Source: Azospirillum sp. B21
GTDB taxonomy: Bacteria; Pseudomonadota; Alphaproteobacteria; Azospirillales; Azospirillaceae
Assembly: GCF_008364825.1 (NCBI RefSeq)
Contig: NZ_VTTO01000008.1
Span: 248,001-312,000 of the forward strand
DNA: 64,000 nt
Direction of reading: 5' to 3'
Below are positions 15,788 to 25,646 of this stretch, in pieces; the first letter of the stretch is position 1, and each line of letters begins with the position of its first letter. The notes beneath the pieces are model-generated. The model saw nothing but the letters and a program-made list of their open reading frames with translations. It searched no databases and was not told the DNA's origin. The translations under genes were made by a program, and so were the position numbers.

Positions 15788-18481
15788 ATGCCGCAGCCTC
15801 CGGTATGGCATCCTCTGGGATCGCGCCTGACCGTTGGGGTGGGGAACACGAGGATGGATGGCGGTCTGACCCTGGTTGGAAACTCAGCGGTGCCGGCGCA
15901 AGGCCGGGACGCCGTGGCGCCCACCAGCCTTGAGGATGCGTTCAACGGCTACCGTCTCTTCCTCGGCCGCCACCCGGCCAGTGTCGAGGAGATCACGGCC
16001 GCCACCGGCTGCACGCTTGGCGAATTCCTCGGCCACTACCTGATGCGCGGCGAGTTCCTCAACGGCGTCGTCGCCAACCTCACCGGCACCGCCGTGCTGC
16101 CGCACGTCGCCCTGGCTCCGGCTCCGGACGAGGGCTTGAGGCGCTGGGCGCTGGAGCGCCTGCCCCTGTCGGCCGCCGCGCGCGAGTGCCTTGTCACCAG
16201 CCGCTCCTGGCGCTTCTGGCTGCTGACCATCCTGCGCGACGAGGCCTTCCGCGCCGGCTTGCCGGCCGCGGTGGCCGAGTGGCTGGCGAACTCCGGCCTG
16301 CAAGGCCGGCTGGCCGCGCTTGAGCTCGCCCCCACCCGCCGCCTGATCGGCGAAGCCTCGCACCGCGGGGCCGGCACCATCATCGGCTGGTGCGCCAATG
16401 CCAGCGATCTTTCCGAGCGCGTGGTGCTGGAGCTGTATCTCGGCGAGCGCTTCATCGGGGCGGTGCGCTGCGAGCGCTTCGTTCCCGGCTTGGGCGAGCG
16501 CATCGGCAGCGGCGGCGAGCACGGTTTTGCCTTCGACATTCCCGCCGCCCATGCCGATCTGGTCGCCCGGGGGGCGATGCTGCGCATCCGCGACGCCCAG
16601 TCCAAGGCGCCCTTCGGCTCGGACCTCTACCTCAAGGCCAACCTGGCGGCGTCCCTCGACGAACTCAGCCAAATTCTGACGGCCATCCGGTCGATGAAGG
16701 AGATGCTCGCCAGCATCGAGCAACAGCTCCCGCACACGCTCCGGCACATCAGCCCGCCGCTGTCGGCCTATGGCAGCTTGAAAGCGCAAGGGCTGCTCGC
16801 CTGCCACCGCCCGCTGGACGAACAGGCCTCCGCCGCGGAGGCCGGCCTCACCGTCAACGTGATCCTGCTGGAAACGGCACTCGAGCCGATGGCGCTGTGC
16901 CGGCTGCTCACCTCGCTGGACAGCCAAACGCACGAGCGCTGGACGCTGACCGTGCTGGCGGAGGCCGAGGCGCTTGGCGACGAGACCCGGGCGCTGATCC
17001 GCCCGCTGACGGCTGAAGGCCGGGCGGTGGTCGCACCGCCGGCAGCCCTGCCGCGCCTGCTGGCCAGCCATCCCATCATCAGCGCCGCCACCGCCCATCT
17101 GGTGGTCGGGCGCCCCGGCAGCTTGCGCCCCGACGCACTGGCCGCCTTCCTGGCGGCCCTGGAACCGGAATCGCGCGAACCGGCCTCTGTCGCCTACAGC
17201 GACCATGACGTTTTGCTCGCCGCCCACGGCGGCAGGCCGGCACGGTTGCTGCCGGTCTTCAAGCCGGGCTTCGACCCGGTGATGCTGCTGGCCTACGACT
17301 ATGCCGGCCCGATGGTCCTGGTGAGGCCGGAGGCCCTGCTGAAGGCCTGCGCGCTTGCCGATGGGAGGCCGCCGTCAAGCCTGCATGACCTGATGCTGCG
17401 CGTGGGTGACTGTGTGCCGGCGGATGCAATCCGCCACATCCCGTCCGTGCTCTACAGCCTGGAGCAGCCGGTCGACCTGCGCAGCCCCGACGGTCTCCCG
17501 CGGCTGCTGGTCGGCGAGCCCAAGGCGGTGGAGGCCTGGGCCGGGCGGCGGGGGATGGTGGCCGAGGTGCGGCGGGGGCTGGTGGTCAGCGAGGAGGAGG
17601 ACGGCCAGACGCTGGTCGCGCCGTGTGAGATCGAGCTCCGTCCAGCGAGCCATCCGGCTGTCAGCGTCATCGTGCCGACCCGCAATTCGCCGGTCCTGTT
17701 GCGCAACTGCCTGGACGCGCTCTTGCGCACCCGCCAAGCCTATCCGGGGCCGCTGCAGATCCTGGTGATCGACCACCAGAACGAGGACCCCGACAGCGTC
17801 GCCCTGATCGCCGCCATGCAGGCCCAGCGCGGCGTCGACGTCATGCCGTACAAAGGGCCCTTCAACTGGGCGATGATGAACAATTTGGCCGCCGAACAGG
17901 CCAGCGGCGAGGTGTTGGTCTTCCTCAACGATGACACCTTGGCCACCGATCCCGGTTGGCTCACCCGTGCGGTGGCGACGCTTGGCCTGCCCGATGTCGG
18001 CGTGGTGGGCGCCCGCCTGCTCTATGGCGACGGCAGCATCCAGCATGCCGGCGTGGTCACCAGCTTTGAGCAGGGGGCGGTGCACGAAGGGATCGGTATG
18101 CCCGGCCATGAGGGCGGCTATCTCGGGCGCGTCCAAGTGCTGCGTTCTGCCGCCGCCGTCACCGGCGCCTGCCTGATCACGCCCAGGGCGGTGTTCCAGG
18201 CGGTTGGCGGCTTCGATGCCAGTTGGCCGGTCAACTGGAACGACATCACCTACTGCATGGCGGTGCGCAAGGCCGGGTGGCGGGCGGTCTATGATCCCAA
18301 AACCTGCCTCTATCACCATGAATCGAAGACACGCGGCTACCTGCTTGGCCAATCTGGCCAGGATGTGTATGAGAGCGATCTACGCAGGTTGCGGGTTGAA
18401 TGGGAAGGGCAGCTCCGTGACCCTTTGTATAACTCAGTTTTCTCTCGTAAAGGCATACCTTTCTGGAAGATAGCATTATAA
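15788..18481 (+). CDS. GT2-family glycosyltransferase with N-terminal accessory domains
   Basis: 897 aa; ATG preceded by AGGGGAGCC. An N-terminal region (about 45-180) of unknown fold contains YRLFLGRHPAS, typical of DUF4214-like segments. A beta-module (about 190-280, IGWCANASDLSERVVLELYL ... GEHGFAFDIPAAH) follows, then a degenerate GT-A-like half (about 345-560). The active-looking GT2 domain is at about 620-880: VSVIVPTRNSPVLLRNCLDA, VLVFLNDDTLATDPGW (DxD-equivalent NDD), VGVVGARLLYGDGSIQHAGV, and WNDITYCMAVRKAGWRAVYD. It is homologous throughout its C-terminal half to the 31651-33924 product. Probably adds a sugar to a cell-surface glycan. It is the last gene before the drop in GC content. 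Confidence 0.88.
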   Translation: MPQPPVWHPLGSRLTVGVGNTRMDGGLTLVGNSAVPAQGRDAVAPTSLEDAFNGYRLFLGRHPASVEEITAATGCTLGEFLGHYLMRGEFLNGVVANLTGTAVLPHVALAPAPDEGLRRWALERLPLSAAARECLVTSRSWRFWLLTILRDEAFRAGLPAAVAEWLANSGLQGRLAALELAPTRRLIGEASHRGAGTIIGWCANASDLSERVVLELYLGERFIGAVRCERFVPGLGERIGSGGEHGFAFDIPAAHADLVARGAMLRIRDAQSKAPFGSDLYLKANLAASLDELSQILTAIRSMKEMLASIEQQLPHTLRHISPPLSAYGSLKAQGLLACHRPLDEQASAAEAGLTVNVILLETALEPMALCRLLTSLDSQTHERWTLTVLAEAEALGDETRALIRPLTAEGRAVVAPPAALPRLLASHPIISAATAHLVVGRPGSLRPDALAAFLAALEPESREPASVAYSDHDVLLAAHGGRPARLLPVFKPGFDPVMLLAYDYAGPMVLVRPEALLKACALADGRPPSSLHDLMLRVGDCVPADAIRHIPSVLYSLEQPVDLRSPDGLPRLLVGEPKAVEAWAGRRGMVAEVRRGLVVSEEEDGQTLVAPCEIELRPASHPAVSVIVPTRNSPVLLRNCLDALLRTRQAYPGPLQILVIDHQNEDPDSVALIAAMQAQRGVDVMPYKGPFNWAMMNNLAAEQASGEVLVFLNDDTLATDPGWLTRAVATLGLPDVGVVGARLLYGDGSIQHAGVVTSFEQGAVHEGIGMPGHEGGYLGRVQVLRSAAAVTGACLITPRAVFQAVGGFDASWPVNWNDITYCMAVRKAGWRAVYDPKTCLYHHESKTRGYLLGQSGQDVYESDLRRLRVEWEGQLRDPLYNSVFSRKGIPFWKIAL

Positions 18482-18804
18482 GAATATCGCGCAAAATGTG
18501 GCTAAACTTCTCTGGATTTCGCGGCGATGCGCCTATTAAAATCTCACAAACCCTGTAGTATCAATTTAAAAGCACCTAATAATTCAGGAAGGTCAATGAT
18601 ATAGCCACAATATACCAATTATGATCAGCATTTCTGCTAAAATAACTACTAAATAAAATGGTATTATAGTGAGGAATATACACAATATAGATACTGGAGA
18701 TAAGAGACAAATTCGATTATCTCTTTAGCAATCTTCAGCCTCGAGTCATGAAATATTAACATTCTACCCATCAGCACAGCTGAGGGAAAGAACAGAGAGG
18801 ACCC
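18482..18804. other. AT-rich intergenic boundary of the low-GC block
   Basis: 323 bp of strongly AT-rich sequence between a GC-rich gene and a low-GC gene. It contains many TATAAT-like strings, so promoters cannot be told apart by eye. No repeat, tRNA or attachment site was seen. It marks the left junction of the probable acquired block. Confidence 0.5.
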
Positions 18805-21582
18805 ATGGTTTCCAAAGAAGTAGAGAAGGCAGATCTGAACCATACGTCGGCAGCCTCATACCCGTCGGTAACAACGGAAACGCCCGCACGAAAGTCAGAG
18901 AAGCTTAACGCATCTGCGAATAATTTTTCAGATGAAATTATCAATGCTATAAACAAGTGTTCTACAGAATTTGACGAAGATTTTTATTTAAGCCAACTTT
19001 TGCATACTGATATTAAAAATCAATCCCCTTTTGAACACTACATGAACATAGGGTGGACATTTGGAGTTGATCCAGCTCCTTGGTTTTCAACAAAAGCTTA
19101 TCTCCAGAAGTATCCAGACGTTAGCGAATCTGGGATGAACCCTTTTTTGCATTACTTCCAATACGGACAAGATGAAGGGAGAGAACTTCCGGAATATCAA
19201 GCCACAACCATGCCATCTGGGATGCTCGATCACTCAACATTTCATGAATTAACCGATCACTTAGGACTTAGCGCAGATGATCTATCTGTAGTTGATGCAT
19301 TTATTGATAATGACTACTATATATCACATCTTCCTCATGTAGACTTCAGTCACATGAGCCCGGCTGCTCACTATTTGACTGTCGGTTGGATTGCTGGCAT
19401 TGATCCCTCACGCCATTTTTCGACCAGCGGATACCTTCAGCGTAATCCCGATGTTGCCAGTTCTGGAATTAATCCATTACTGCATTTCCTTCGAACCGGC
19501 CGAGCAGAAGGACGGAGATGGGGGGACGGTATTAATGGAAGTAAACCCGCAGATGGTCGCCTAGAGTGGAAGGATTACGAATACGTTTGCCATCTTGCTG
19601 ATGCGTCCTTGGAAGTGACCAAGGCACGAGTCGATGCCCTGGATTTTTGCATTGCACTGCAAGGTGCAGATTTTACAAAAATCATTGGGAGACTGAGTTT
19701 TCTCCGCCCTGATTTCACAGGACCAGTAGAACCTCTGGTTTCCATTATTATTCCGTGCCTCAATCAGCAGGTCTACACTGCTGAATGCTTGGCTTCAATC
19801 GACCGATCACTGCCATCTAACTTTGATATTGAGGTCATTATCGCTGATAACGCGTCTTCTGATCCGCTGTACGAAGTAATTTCCAACAACTCTGAAATCA
19901 GAATCATTAGATTTGGAGAAAATATTGGCTTTGGTCCAGCTTGCAACCGTGCCGCTGAGATTGCTCGAGGTAAGTACCTATTTTTTCTTAATAATGATGC
20001 TCAAATTTCTCCCGGTTGCTTGGAAGTTCTAGTAAATGTTATGGAGGATATTGAAAATGGAACTAAGATTGGCGCCGTTGGGCCCAAGATTTTGTCTTTT
20101 GATGGAACACTTCAGGAAGCTGGATGCCTGCTCAACCGAGATGGAACAGGCACGCTGATCGGTTTCGGGCGTGACCATGAAACCCCTCGCTACAACTACC
20201 GCCGTGCCGTCGAGCATGTCTCCGGTGCCGCTGTCTTGATCCGAAAGCAAATTTTCGAAGAAGTTGGCGGTTTCGATCCTATTTATGCACCTGCTTACTG
20301 CGAAGATGCCGACCTTAGCATGAAGCTTCGGAAACGCGGACTGCATATCGTATACGAGCCGAGCTCAATAGTTGCCCATCATCTTAGTAAAACAACTAAC
20401 AGCTCATCCTCTCAAAATGCTAAGCATCGGCTTATAGCTCGCAACCGTCGTTATTTCCTGGAGCGGTGGAGCCAAAATCTCTACACTACGGATATACGCA
20501 CTATTGCTTTTTACCTGCCTCAGTATCACCCGATACCAGAAAATAATACTTGGTGGGGAAAAGGCTTTACTGAATGGACTAACATCGGTAAGGCGACGCC
20601 TAACTTTGAAGGTCAGTATCAGCCGAGGCTTCCTGGCGAACTGGGCTATTATGACCTTCGTGTTCCGGAAGTAATGGAGCAGCAAGCAGCGCTCGCCCGA
20701 GAGTATGGCGTAAGCGGGTTTTGCTACTATTACTATTGGTTCAACGGACGACGCCTGCTTGACCATCCGCTTGAGCGAATGCTAATCACAGGAAAACCTG
20801 ACCTGCCATTCTGCCTGTGCTGGGCGAACGAGAACTGGACCCGACGTTGGGATGGTCGCGACGACCAAGTACTGATGGCTCAGGACTACGAGCCGCAACA
20901 TGCCGAAGCAATCGCCGAGGACTTCGTACGATTTTTTAGATCATCCAACTACATCCGGGTCAATGGTCGTCCCCTAATATTAATTTACCGAATCAAGGAG
21001 CTGCCAAATCCTAAGCGTTTCATTGCAATTTGGCGGAATGTTTGCCGCAGGGCAGGTATCGGCGAAATCTGCGTTGCCATGGTGGAGTCTTTCGAACTGT
21101 CAGCCAGTCCGCAGGATCCAATAAGGTATGGCTGCGACCTAACGGTAGAGTTCCCAGCCCATGGTATGGTACACGACGCACCACGCCAAGTAGTCAAGCT
21201 CAACAGTGCTTGGACGGGCTCCGTTCACGACTACCGCGAACTTGCAGGCGCATTCATGCGTCGTATTGAGCCTGGATTCAAACGGTTGCGGTCGGTACTC
21301 GTTGGGTGGGACAACACGCCACGGCATCGCGATAAGAGCTTGATCCTAGAAAATGCGACACCAGGCGGCTTTCAGGCTTGGCTAGAATGGACTTATCGGA
21401 GGACGATTGAACAGAATATAGGAGATGAAAGGATTGTCTTTATAAACGCTTGGAACGAATGGTGTGAGGGCAGCTATCTCGAACCCGACCAACGATTTGG
21501 TCGTGCTTATTTGCAAGCAGTCCGAAACGCGTTGGATAATGTTGAGTCTGGAGGGCATAGCTTTGTCGAAGTTCATGACTAA
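18805..21582 (+). CDS. GT2 glycosyltransferase fused to WbsX-type domain
   Basis: 925 aa; ATG with GAGAGGACC upstream. Residues about 55-115 and 145-215 are two copies of a module with the pattern FDEDFYLSQLL / FEHYMNIGWTFGVDPAPWFS / YLQKYPDVSESGMNPFLHYF / GQDEGRE, known from multidomain glycosyltransferases. A GT2 domain follows (about 310-560): VSIIIPCLNQQVYTAECLAS, YLFFLNNDAQISPGC, YCEDADLSMKLRKRGLH. The C-terminus (about 565-910) is a WbsX/GH99-like domain: RTIAFYLPQYHPIPENNTWW, CLCWANENWTRRWDG, VFINAWNEWCEGSYLEPD. Used in O-antigen or rhamnan-type polysaccharide assembly. Codon use is AT-shifted relative to flanking genes, a sign of transfer. The next gene overlaps its end. Confidence 0.92.
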   Translation: MVSKEVEKADLNHTSAASYPSVTTETPARKSEKLNASANNFSDEIINAINKCSTEFDEDFYLSQLLHTDIKNQSPFEHYMNIGWTFGVDPAPWFSTKAYLQKYPDVSESGMNPFLHYFQYGQDEGRELPEYQATTMPSGMLDHSTFHELTDHLGLSADDLSVVDAFIDNDYYISHLPHVDFSHMSPAAHYLTVGWIAGIDPSRHFSTSGYLQRNPDVASSGINPLLHFLRTGRAEGRRWGDGINGSKPADGRLEWKDYEYVCHLADASLEVTKARVDALDFCIALQGADFTKIIGRLSFLRPDFTGPVEPLVSIIIPCLNQQVYTAECLASIDRSLPSNFDIEVIIADNASSDPLYEVISNNSEIRIIRFGENIGFGPACNRAAEIARGKYLFFLNNDAQISPGCLEVLVNVMEDIENGTKIGAVGPKILSFDGTLQEAGCLLNRDGTGTLIGFGRDHETPRYNYRRAVEHVSGAAVLIRKQIFEEVGGFDPIYAPAYCEDADLSMKLRKRGLHIVYEPSSIVAHHLSKTTNSSSSQNAKHRLIARNRRYFLERWSQNLYTTDIRTIAFYLPQYHPIPENNTWWGKGFTEWTNIGKATPNFEGQYQPRLPGELGYYDLRVPEVMEQQAALAREYGVSGFCYYYYWFNGRRLLDHPLERMLITGKPDLPFCLCWANENWTRRWDGRDDQVLMAQDYEPQHAEAIAEDFVRFFRSSNYIRVNGRPLILIYRIKELPNPKRFIAIWRNVCRRAGIGEICVAMVESFELSASPQDPIRYGCDLTVEFPAHGMVHDAPRQVVKLNSAWTGSVHDYRELAGAFMRRIEPGFKRLRSVLVGWDNTPRHRDKSLILENATPGGFQAWLEWTYRRTIEQNIGDERIVFINAWNEWCEGSYLEPDQRFGRAYLQAVRNALDNVESGGHSFVEVHD

Positions 21583-22801
21583 AATGACCTCGAAGCGCGA
21601 TAACCGCGTGAGGGTGGTTGGCCATCCATTTGCTCCCATTGGAATGGGCGAGCACGTTCGCTCAGCATGGCGCGCCCTGCGTGAAGCAGGCAGCGACCCC
21701 ATGATCGTCGACATCTATGGTCCGCAAGGAACACTCGACCTCGAATTCAAAGTACAGTTTAGTTCATCCATTACAGCTAATCTTGGTAATGGTGTGAATA
21801 TTTTTTGCATCAATGGTGATGAAATTGCTCAGGCATTGCAGGTTTTGGCGACACGCAACCTAATGGCGTCAGGAAGTCGGAATGTTATCTATCCGGCCTG
21901 GGAGTTGGAGCGCTATCCCTCAGAATGGGCGCGGCAGCTGGAGCGTTTCGACGAAGTTTGGGCACCATCCGAGTTCATCCGTGGAGCCATTGCCAAAGAG
22001 GTGGACATCCCGGTGCTACACATGCCACTAGCCTGTGAAGTCGGTCGACGAGCACTGCTCGGTCGTCGATACTTCGGCATCCGCGAGACAGCCTACACTT
22101 TTCTGTTTTCCTTCGATTTCCTCTCTTATCTGGAGCGCAAAAATCCTTTCGCGGTTATTGAAGCCTTTCACGCGCTAACCGACGCACGCCCCTATGATGA
22201 TGTTGCCTTGATCATAAAGACGAACAACAGCAACCGCTGCCCTGAAATGAAACAGAGATTTGAAGCTGCTATTGCACCATTGCGCAACCGAGTGGTAGTA
22301 ATTGATCGTACATTGCCAGATCTTGAAATGAAATCTCTAATGTGGCTCAGTGACTGCTTCGTCTCGTTGCATCGCTCGGAAGGATTCGGAAGAGGAATCT
22401 CAGAGGCTATGGCGCTTGGCAAACCGGTTATCGCCACGGCTTACTCTGGCAACATGGACTTCTGCAACGAACAGAACGCTTTTCTGGTGCCATATAGCCT
22501 CATAGAAGTCGGATTCAACGATTACCCCCATTGGGAAAGCCAGCATTGGGCTGATCCCGATATAGAAGCTGCCACAAGGTACATGGCCCGTCTACTTGAT
22601 GATCCGCAACTCGGCCGACAAATAGGAGCACGCGCTCGGCAGGAACTGCTCGCTAAATTTGGGTACTTTCCAATTGGGCGGCTGTATGAGGAGAGAGTAA
22701 CAGCTTTGGCTACAGATAATCACTCAAAGCCATGCCCTTCCTCTCAACCCCCGACAATGTACAACGCGTTGAAACTTGAAGATTCTAACGTAAGCATGTA
22801 A
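21575..22801 (+). CDS. GT4-family glycosyltransferase
   Basis: About 408 aa. The ATG at 21575 overlaps the upstream stop by 8 bp; ATG at 21584 or 21539 are alternatives, and the frame upstream of these lies inside the preceding gene. GT-B fold: N-terminal PIGMGEHVRSAWRALREAG, acceptor side VIYPAWELERYPSEWARQL, donor side YTFLFSFDFLSYLERKNPFA, then SDCFVSLHRSEGFGRGISEA followed by MALGKPVIATAYSGNMDF, the GT4 donor motif. It is similar in its C-terminal half to the 13092-15404 product. Second gene of the low-GC operon; probably extends the same glycan as its neighbour. Confidence 0.9.
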   Translation: MTKMTSKRDNRVRVVGHPFAPIGMGEHVRSAWRALREAGSDPMIVDIYGPQGTLDLEFKVQFSSSITANLGNGVNIFCINGDEIAQALQVLATRNLMASGSRNVIYPAWELERYPSEWARQLERFDEVWAPSEFIRGAIAKEVDIPVLHMPLACEVGRRALLGRRYFGIRETAYTFLFSFDFLSYLERKNPFAVIEAFHALTDARPYDDVALIIKTNNSNRCPEMKQRFEAAIAPLRNRVVVIDRTLPDLEMKSLMWLSDCFVSLHRSEGFGRGISEAMALGKPVIATAYSGNMDFCNEQNAFLVPYSLIEVGFNDYPHWESQHWADPDIEAATRYMARLLDDPQLGRQIGARARQELLAKFGYFPIGRLYEERVTALATDNHSKPCPSSQPPTMYNALKLEDSNVSM

Positions 22802-22843
22802 TATATGGCTCAGGATGATGAGAAAGCTAGGAAGGCCGGCTTT

Positions 22844-23824
22844 ATGAGTTCTAGATGTGAACGATTCGTTGTCCATATTGGAGGTCATAAATGTGGATCC
22901 ACCGCAATCCAAGAATACTGCGCCCTTAATCAGGATGAACTCCTCTCAAAAGGAGTTCATTATCCTGCAAATTTGTTTTCAGGGTATCCTATGCAGCATT
23001 CTGCATTGGCTTCTTACTTAGCTGAAGGAAACTCCTCGTATTTGGAAGATGTGTTCTTTGAGGTGGTGCGTTATGCAAATATGCAAGGCGCTAGCACAGT
23101 ATTTATGTCCGGAGAAGAACTTTGCAAGTCCTCTCCCGATTCCGTGAAAATGTTGACCAACCTCGTCGAGAAGTACTTTGATAGCTGGAAATTTGTTTTT
23201 GTTGAGAGAAATGCGAAAGAATTTCTTCTTTCGTCTTATAAGCATCATTTGAGATACGCTCCAACTTTGTCTGAGACCGCGTTCTCTCGCGAAATCATTG
23301 GATTTTCCCCTAAAGCCGCCATAGAAATATGGAGGGAATTTTTTACGCTTGATGGATTATTCATTCATTATGACCAAATAAAGGAAAATATTCTGCCGAC
23401 ATTTTTTAAGACTGCGCTTGGAATTGAGATTAGGACAACTTATCATGCCAATGAATCTTTGGATTATCTTTTTCTACAGATAATCAATACCTTTTTGAAG
23501 GAGTGGCCTTCAGAGAAAATTGAGAACATAATTTGGGATGTGACGCAAAGGCATCCAGATAAGATGACATTCTCTGTTGAAGACTGCATTGCAGATGATA
23601 TTCGGAGCCTGCTGCTTGAAGATGAATGGAGGCCAGTTGAATTTCGTGGCGATAGATCTCTACTCGGAGACGTGGGCAAAGTACGTGCAAAGGGCCATAA
23701 TCCAGTGGCCGTTTGCAATAAGATGCTAGATCTATTTGGGACGCTTCGAACGCATTTTTTAGAAATAGGAAATAATGATGACGAGGATATAGATGCAATT
23801 AAGCAGCAGCCTTCCAATCAATAA
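22844..23824 (+). CDS. Sulfotransferase-family protein
   Basis: About 326 aa from ATG 22844, which has AGGAAGG 8 nt upstream; ATG 22805 extends it by 13 residues. The N-terminus FVVHIGGHKCGSTAIQEY is the 5'-phosphosulfate-binding loop (PAPS P-loop) of sulfotransferases, and WKFVFVERNAKEFLLSSYKH matches the 3'-phosphate-binding strand and helix (R and S). The C-terminal part is not recognised. Expected reaction: transfer of sulfate from PAPS to a sugar hydroxyl, here probably on the glycan made by this operon. Very AT-rich compared with the replicon, so likely horizontally acquired. Confidence 0.8.
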   Translation: MSSRCERFVVHIGGHKCGSTAIQEYCALNQDELLSKGVHYPANLFSGYPMQHSALASYLAEGNSSYLEDVFFEVVRYANMQGASTVFMSGEELCKSSPDSVKMLTNLVEKYFDSWKFVFVERNAKEFLLSSYKHHLRYAPTLSETAFSREIIGFSPKAAIEIWREFFTLDGLFIHYDQIKENILPTFFKTALGIEIRTTYHANESLDYLFLQIINTFLKEWPSEKIENIIWDVTQRHPDKMTFSVEDCIADDIRSLLLEDEWRPVEFRGDRSLLGDVGKVRAKGHNPVAVCNKMLDLFGTLRTHFLEIGNNDDEDIDAIKQQPSNQ

Positions 23825-23838
23825 TTAGCGGGCTTGTT

Positions 23839-24573
23839 ATGAAAGAACTCAGCAAATCTATCCAACGCCGCCTACATGACTCACGTTTTTTGAGGCGTTA
23901 CTTCGTTGGAAATGGCGTTGATATTGGTGGGAAGCCTGACCCGCTATCCCTTTATCAGGAATTCTTTCCCCTGATGGAAAGTGTGCGAATTTGGGATCTA
24001 GAGGATGGCGACGCCCAGTTTATGCACGGAGTAGAGAGTAATGTGTTTGACTTCGTGCATTCTAGCCACTGCCTAGAGCATATGGTCAATCCAACCGAAG
24101 CACTACAGAACTGGTTTCGCATCGTTCGGCCTGGTGGCTATTTAATCATCACGGTTCCAGATGAAGATCTTTATGAACAAGGAATTTTCCCTAGCACATT
24201 TAATGCAGATCATAAACATACGTTTACGATATTCAAAAGGAAATCTTGGAGCAATCGATCAATTAACTTGACAAAAATTCTGTCGGAGCTACCTAGCCAA
24301 GCGTCGGTAGAGAAAATAGAACTGTTAGACGCAACTAATCGATTTCTGCTTCCGCGCTACGACCAAACTAAGACCCCTGTAGCGGAAAGCGCTATCGAGT
24401 TTATTATCAGGAAGACAACGCTAGATGAGGCTGAAGCAGGTATGCGACAGTCAACAAAACAGCAGCCAGAACCTCGGGATCGCGTACATTACAATCAATA
24501 CGAACAGGACTACCGCGCAACCCGCGCTTGGAGCAAGATAACCCCCCCCTTCACCGACGAGACCGAGTTATGA
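23839..24573 (+). CDS. Class I SAM-dependent methyltransferase
   Basis: 244 aa. FVGNGVDIGGKPDPLS is motif I (glycine-rich SAM loop), VFDFVHSSHCLEHMVNPTEA is motif II/III with the CLEH signature, and RIVRPGGYLIITVPDEDL is post-II of the Methyltransf_11 type. The TFTIFKRKSW stretch is typical of sugar-modifying members. It starts 15 bp after the sulfotransferase stop and overlaps hddA by ATGA. Likely methylates a sugar or nucleotide sugar; substrate unknown. Confidence 0.85.
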   Translation: MKELSKSIQRRLHDSRFLRRYFVGNGVDIGGKPDPLSLYQEFFPLMESVRIWDLEDGDAQFMHGVESNVFDFVHSSHCLEHMVNPTEALQNWFRIVRPGGYLIITVPDEDLYEQGIFPSTFNADHKHTFTIFKRKSWSNRSINLTKILSELPSQASVEKIELLDATNRFLLPRYDQTKTPVAESAIEFIIRKTTLDEAEAGMRQSTKQQPEPRDRVHYNQYEQDYRATRAWSKITPPFTDETEL

Positions 24574-25628
24574 GCCCGACATGGCAAAGTCGTCCCCTGG
24601 AGGGATTGATCCGCGCACGCGCGCCGCTACGACTCGGGTTAGGCGGCGGTGGCACTGATGTCTCCCCCTACTGCGATACGTTCGGTGGTAGCGTCCTCAA
24701 CGCTACCATCTCAATGTACGCCTATGCGACTGTTGGGCCAGCACCGGAAGGCAAGGTAATCTTTCGAGCTGTTGATCTCGGCATTGAAGAGGAACTCGAC
24801 GCCTCAGTAGATATACCGTTAGAAGGAAAACTGCAGCTACACCGGGGCGTGTACCGGCGTATCATGCACGAGTTCAACGGCGGCGAAGCACTTAGCCTAA
24901 GCATAATCACTGCTTCGGACGTTCCTGCTGGTTCAGGTCTGGGCTCATCGTCAACCATGGTCGTGGCCATGGTTGAAGCGTTGAAGGAACGTCTAATGTT
25001 ACCACTCGGCGAGTACGAGGTGGCACGGCTAGCCTATTGGATAGAGCGTCACGATATTGGGCTCAAAGGCGGCAAGCAGGACCAGTACGCCGCAACTTTC
25101 GGCGGTATAAATTTTATGGAATTTTTTCCTGAGGAACGAGTCATCGTTAACCCTTTGCGCATTCGTTCAGCTATCATGGCCGAACTAGAAGCTTCTCTAA
25201 TTCTTTATTTCACGGGGGCTTCCCGTGATTCCGCCAGAATTATTGAGGACCAGTCGAATGTGATTCGTGATGGTAAGGTAGGTTCGCTGGAAGCGATGCA
25301 CAAACTCAAACACGACGCAGTGCGCATTAAGGAACATCTACTGAATGGCAACATTCGTGGTGTTGGTAAGGTTCTAGGCGAAAGCTGGCAAGCTAAAAAG
25401 CAAACATCCAACGTGATCTCAAATTCAGAAATCGAAAGTGTCTACGACCTTGCTGTAAGTGCCGGTGCATATGCGGGAAAAGTCTCGGGCGCAGGTGGTG
25501 GTGGCTTCATGATGTTTATCAGCGATGCCACTCACCGTCCTAGTGTGCTTCGCGCGCTCTCCCGGGCCGGCGGCTATGTCGTCCCTTGCCATTTTACTAC
25601 CGAAGGATCCATCGCTTGGCGAATTTAG
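24570..25628 (+). CDS. hddA: D-glycero-alpha-D-manno-heptose 7-phosphate kinase
   Basis: 352 aa GHMP kinase. Its ATG overlaps the upstream stop (ATGA); the frame upstream belongs to the methyltransferase gene. IRARAPLRLGLGGGGTDVSP and YCDTFGGSVLNATISMYAY are the signature N-terminus of HddA; the ATP loop is PAGSGLGSSSTMVVAMVEAL and the third motif is KVSGAGGGGFMMF. HddA phosphorylates D-glycero-D-manno-heptose 7-phosphate at C1 in the GDP-heptose pathway. The other steps should be GmhA, GmhB and HddC; hddC lies downstream at 27042, but the DNA between now holds IS debris and a gmhA remnant. Confidence 0.93.
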   Translation: MSPTWQSRPLEGLIRARAPLRLGLGGGGTDVSPYCDTFGGSVLNATISMYAYATVGPAPEGKVIFRAVDLGIEEELDASVDIPLEGKLQLHRGVYRRIMHEFNGGEALSLSIITASDVPAGSGLGSSSTMVVAMVEALKERLMLPLGEYEVARLAYWIERHDIGLKGGKQDQYAATFGGINFMEFFPEERVIVNPLRIRSAIMAELEASLILYFTGASRDSARIIEDQSNVIRDGKVGSLEAMHKLKHDAVRIKEHLLNGNIRGVGKVLGESWQAKKQTSNVISNSEIESVYDLAVSAGAYAGKVSGAGGGGFMMFISDATHRPSVLRALSRAGGYVVPCHFTTEGSIAWRI

Positions 25629-25646
25629 GGGCCGGCCTCAAAACCA

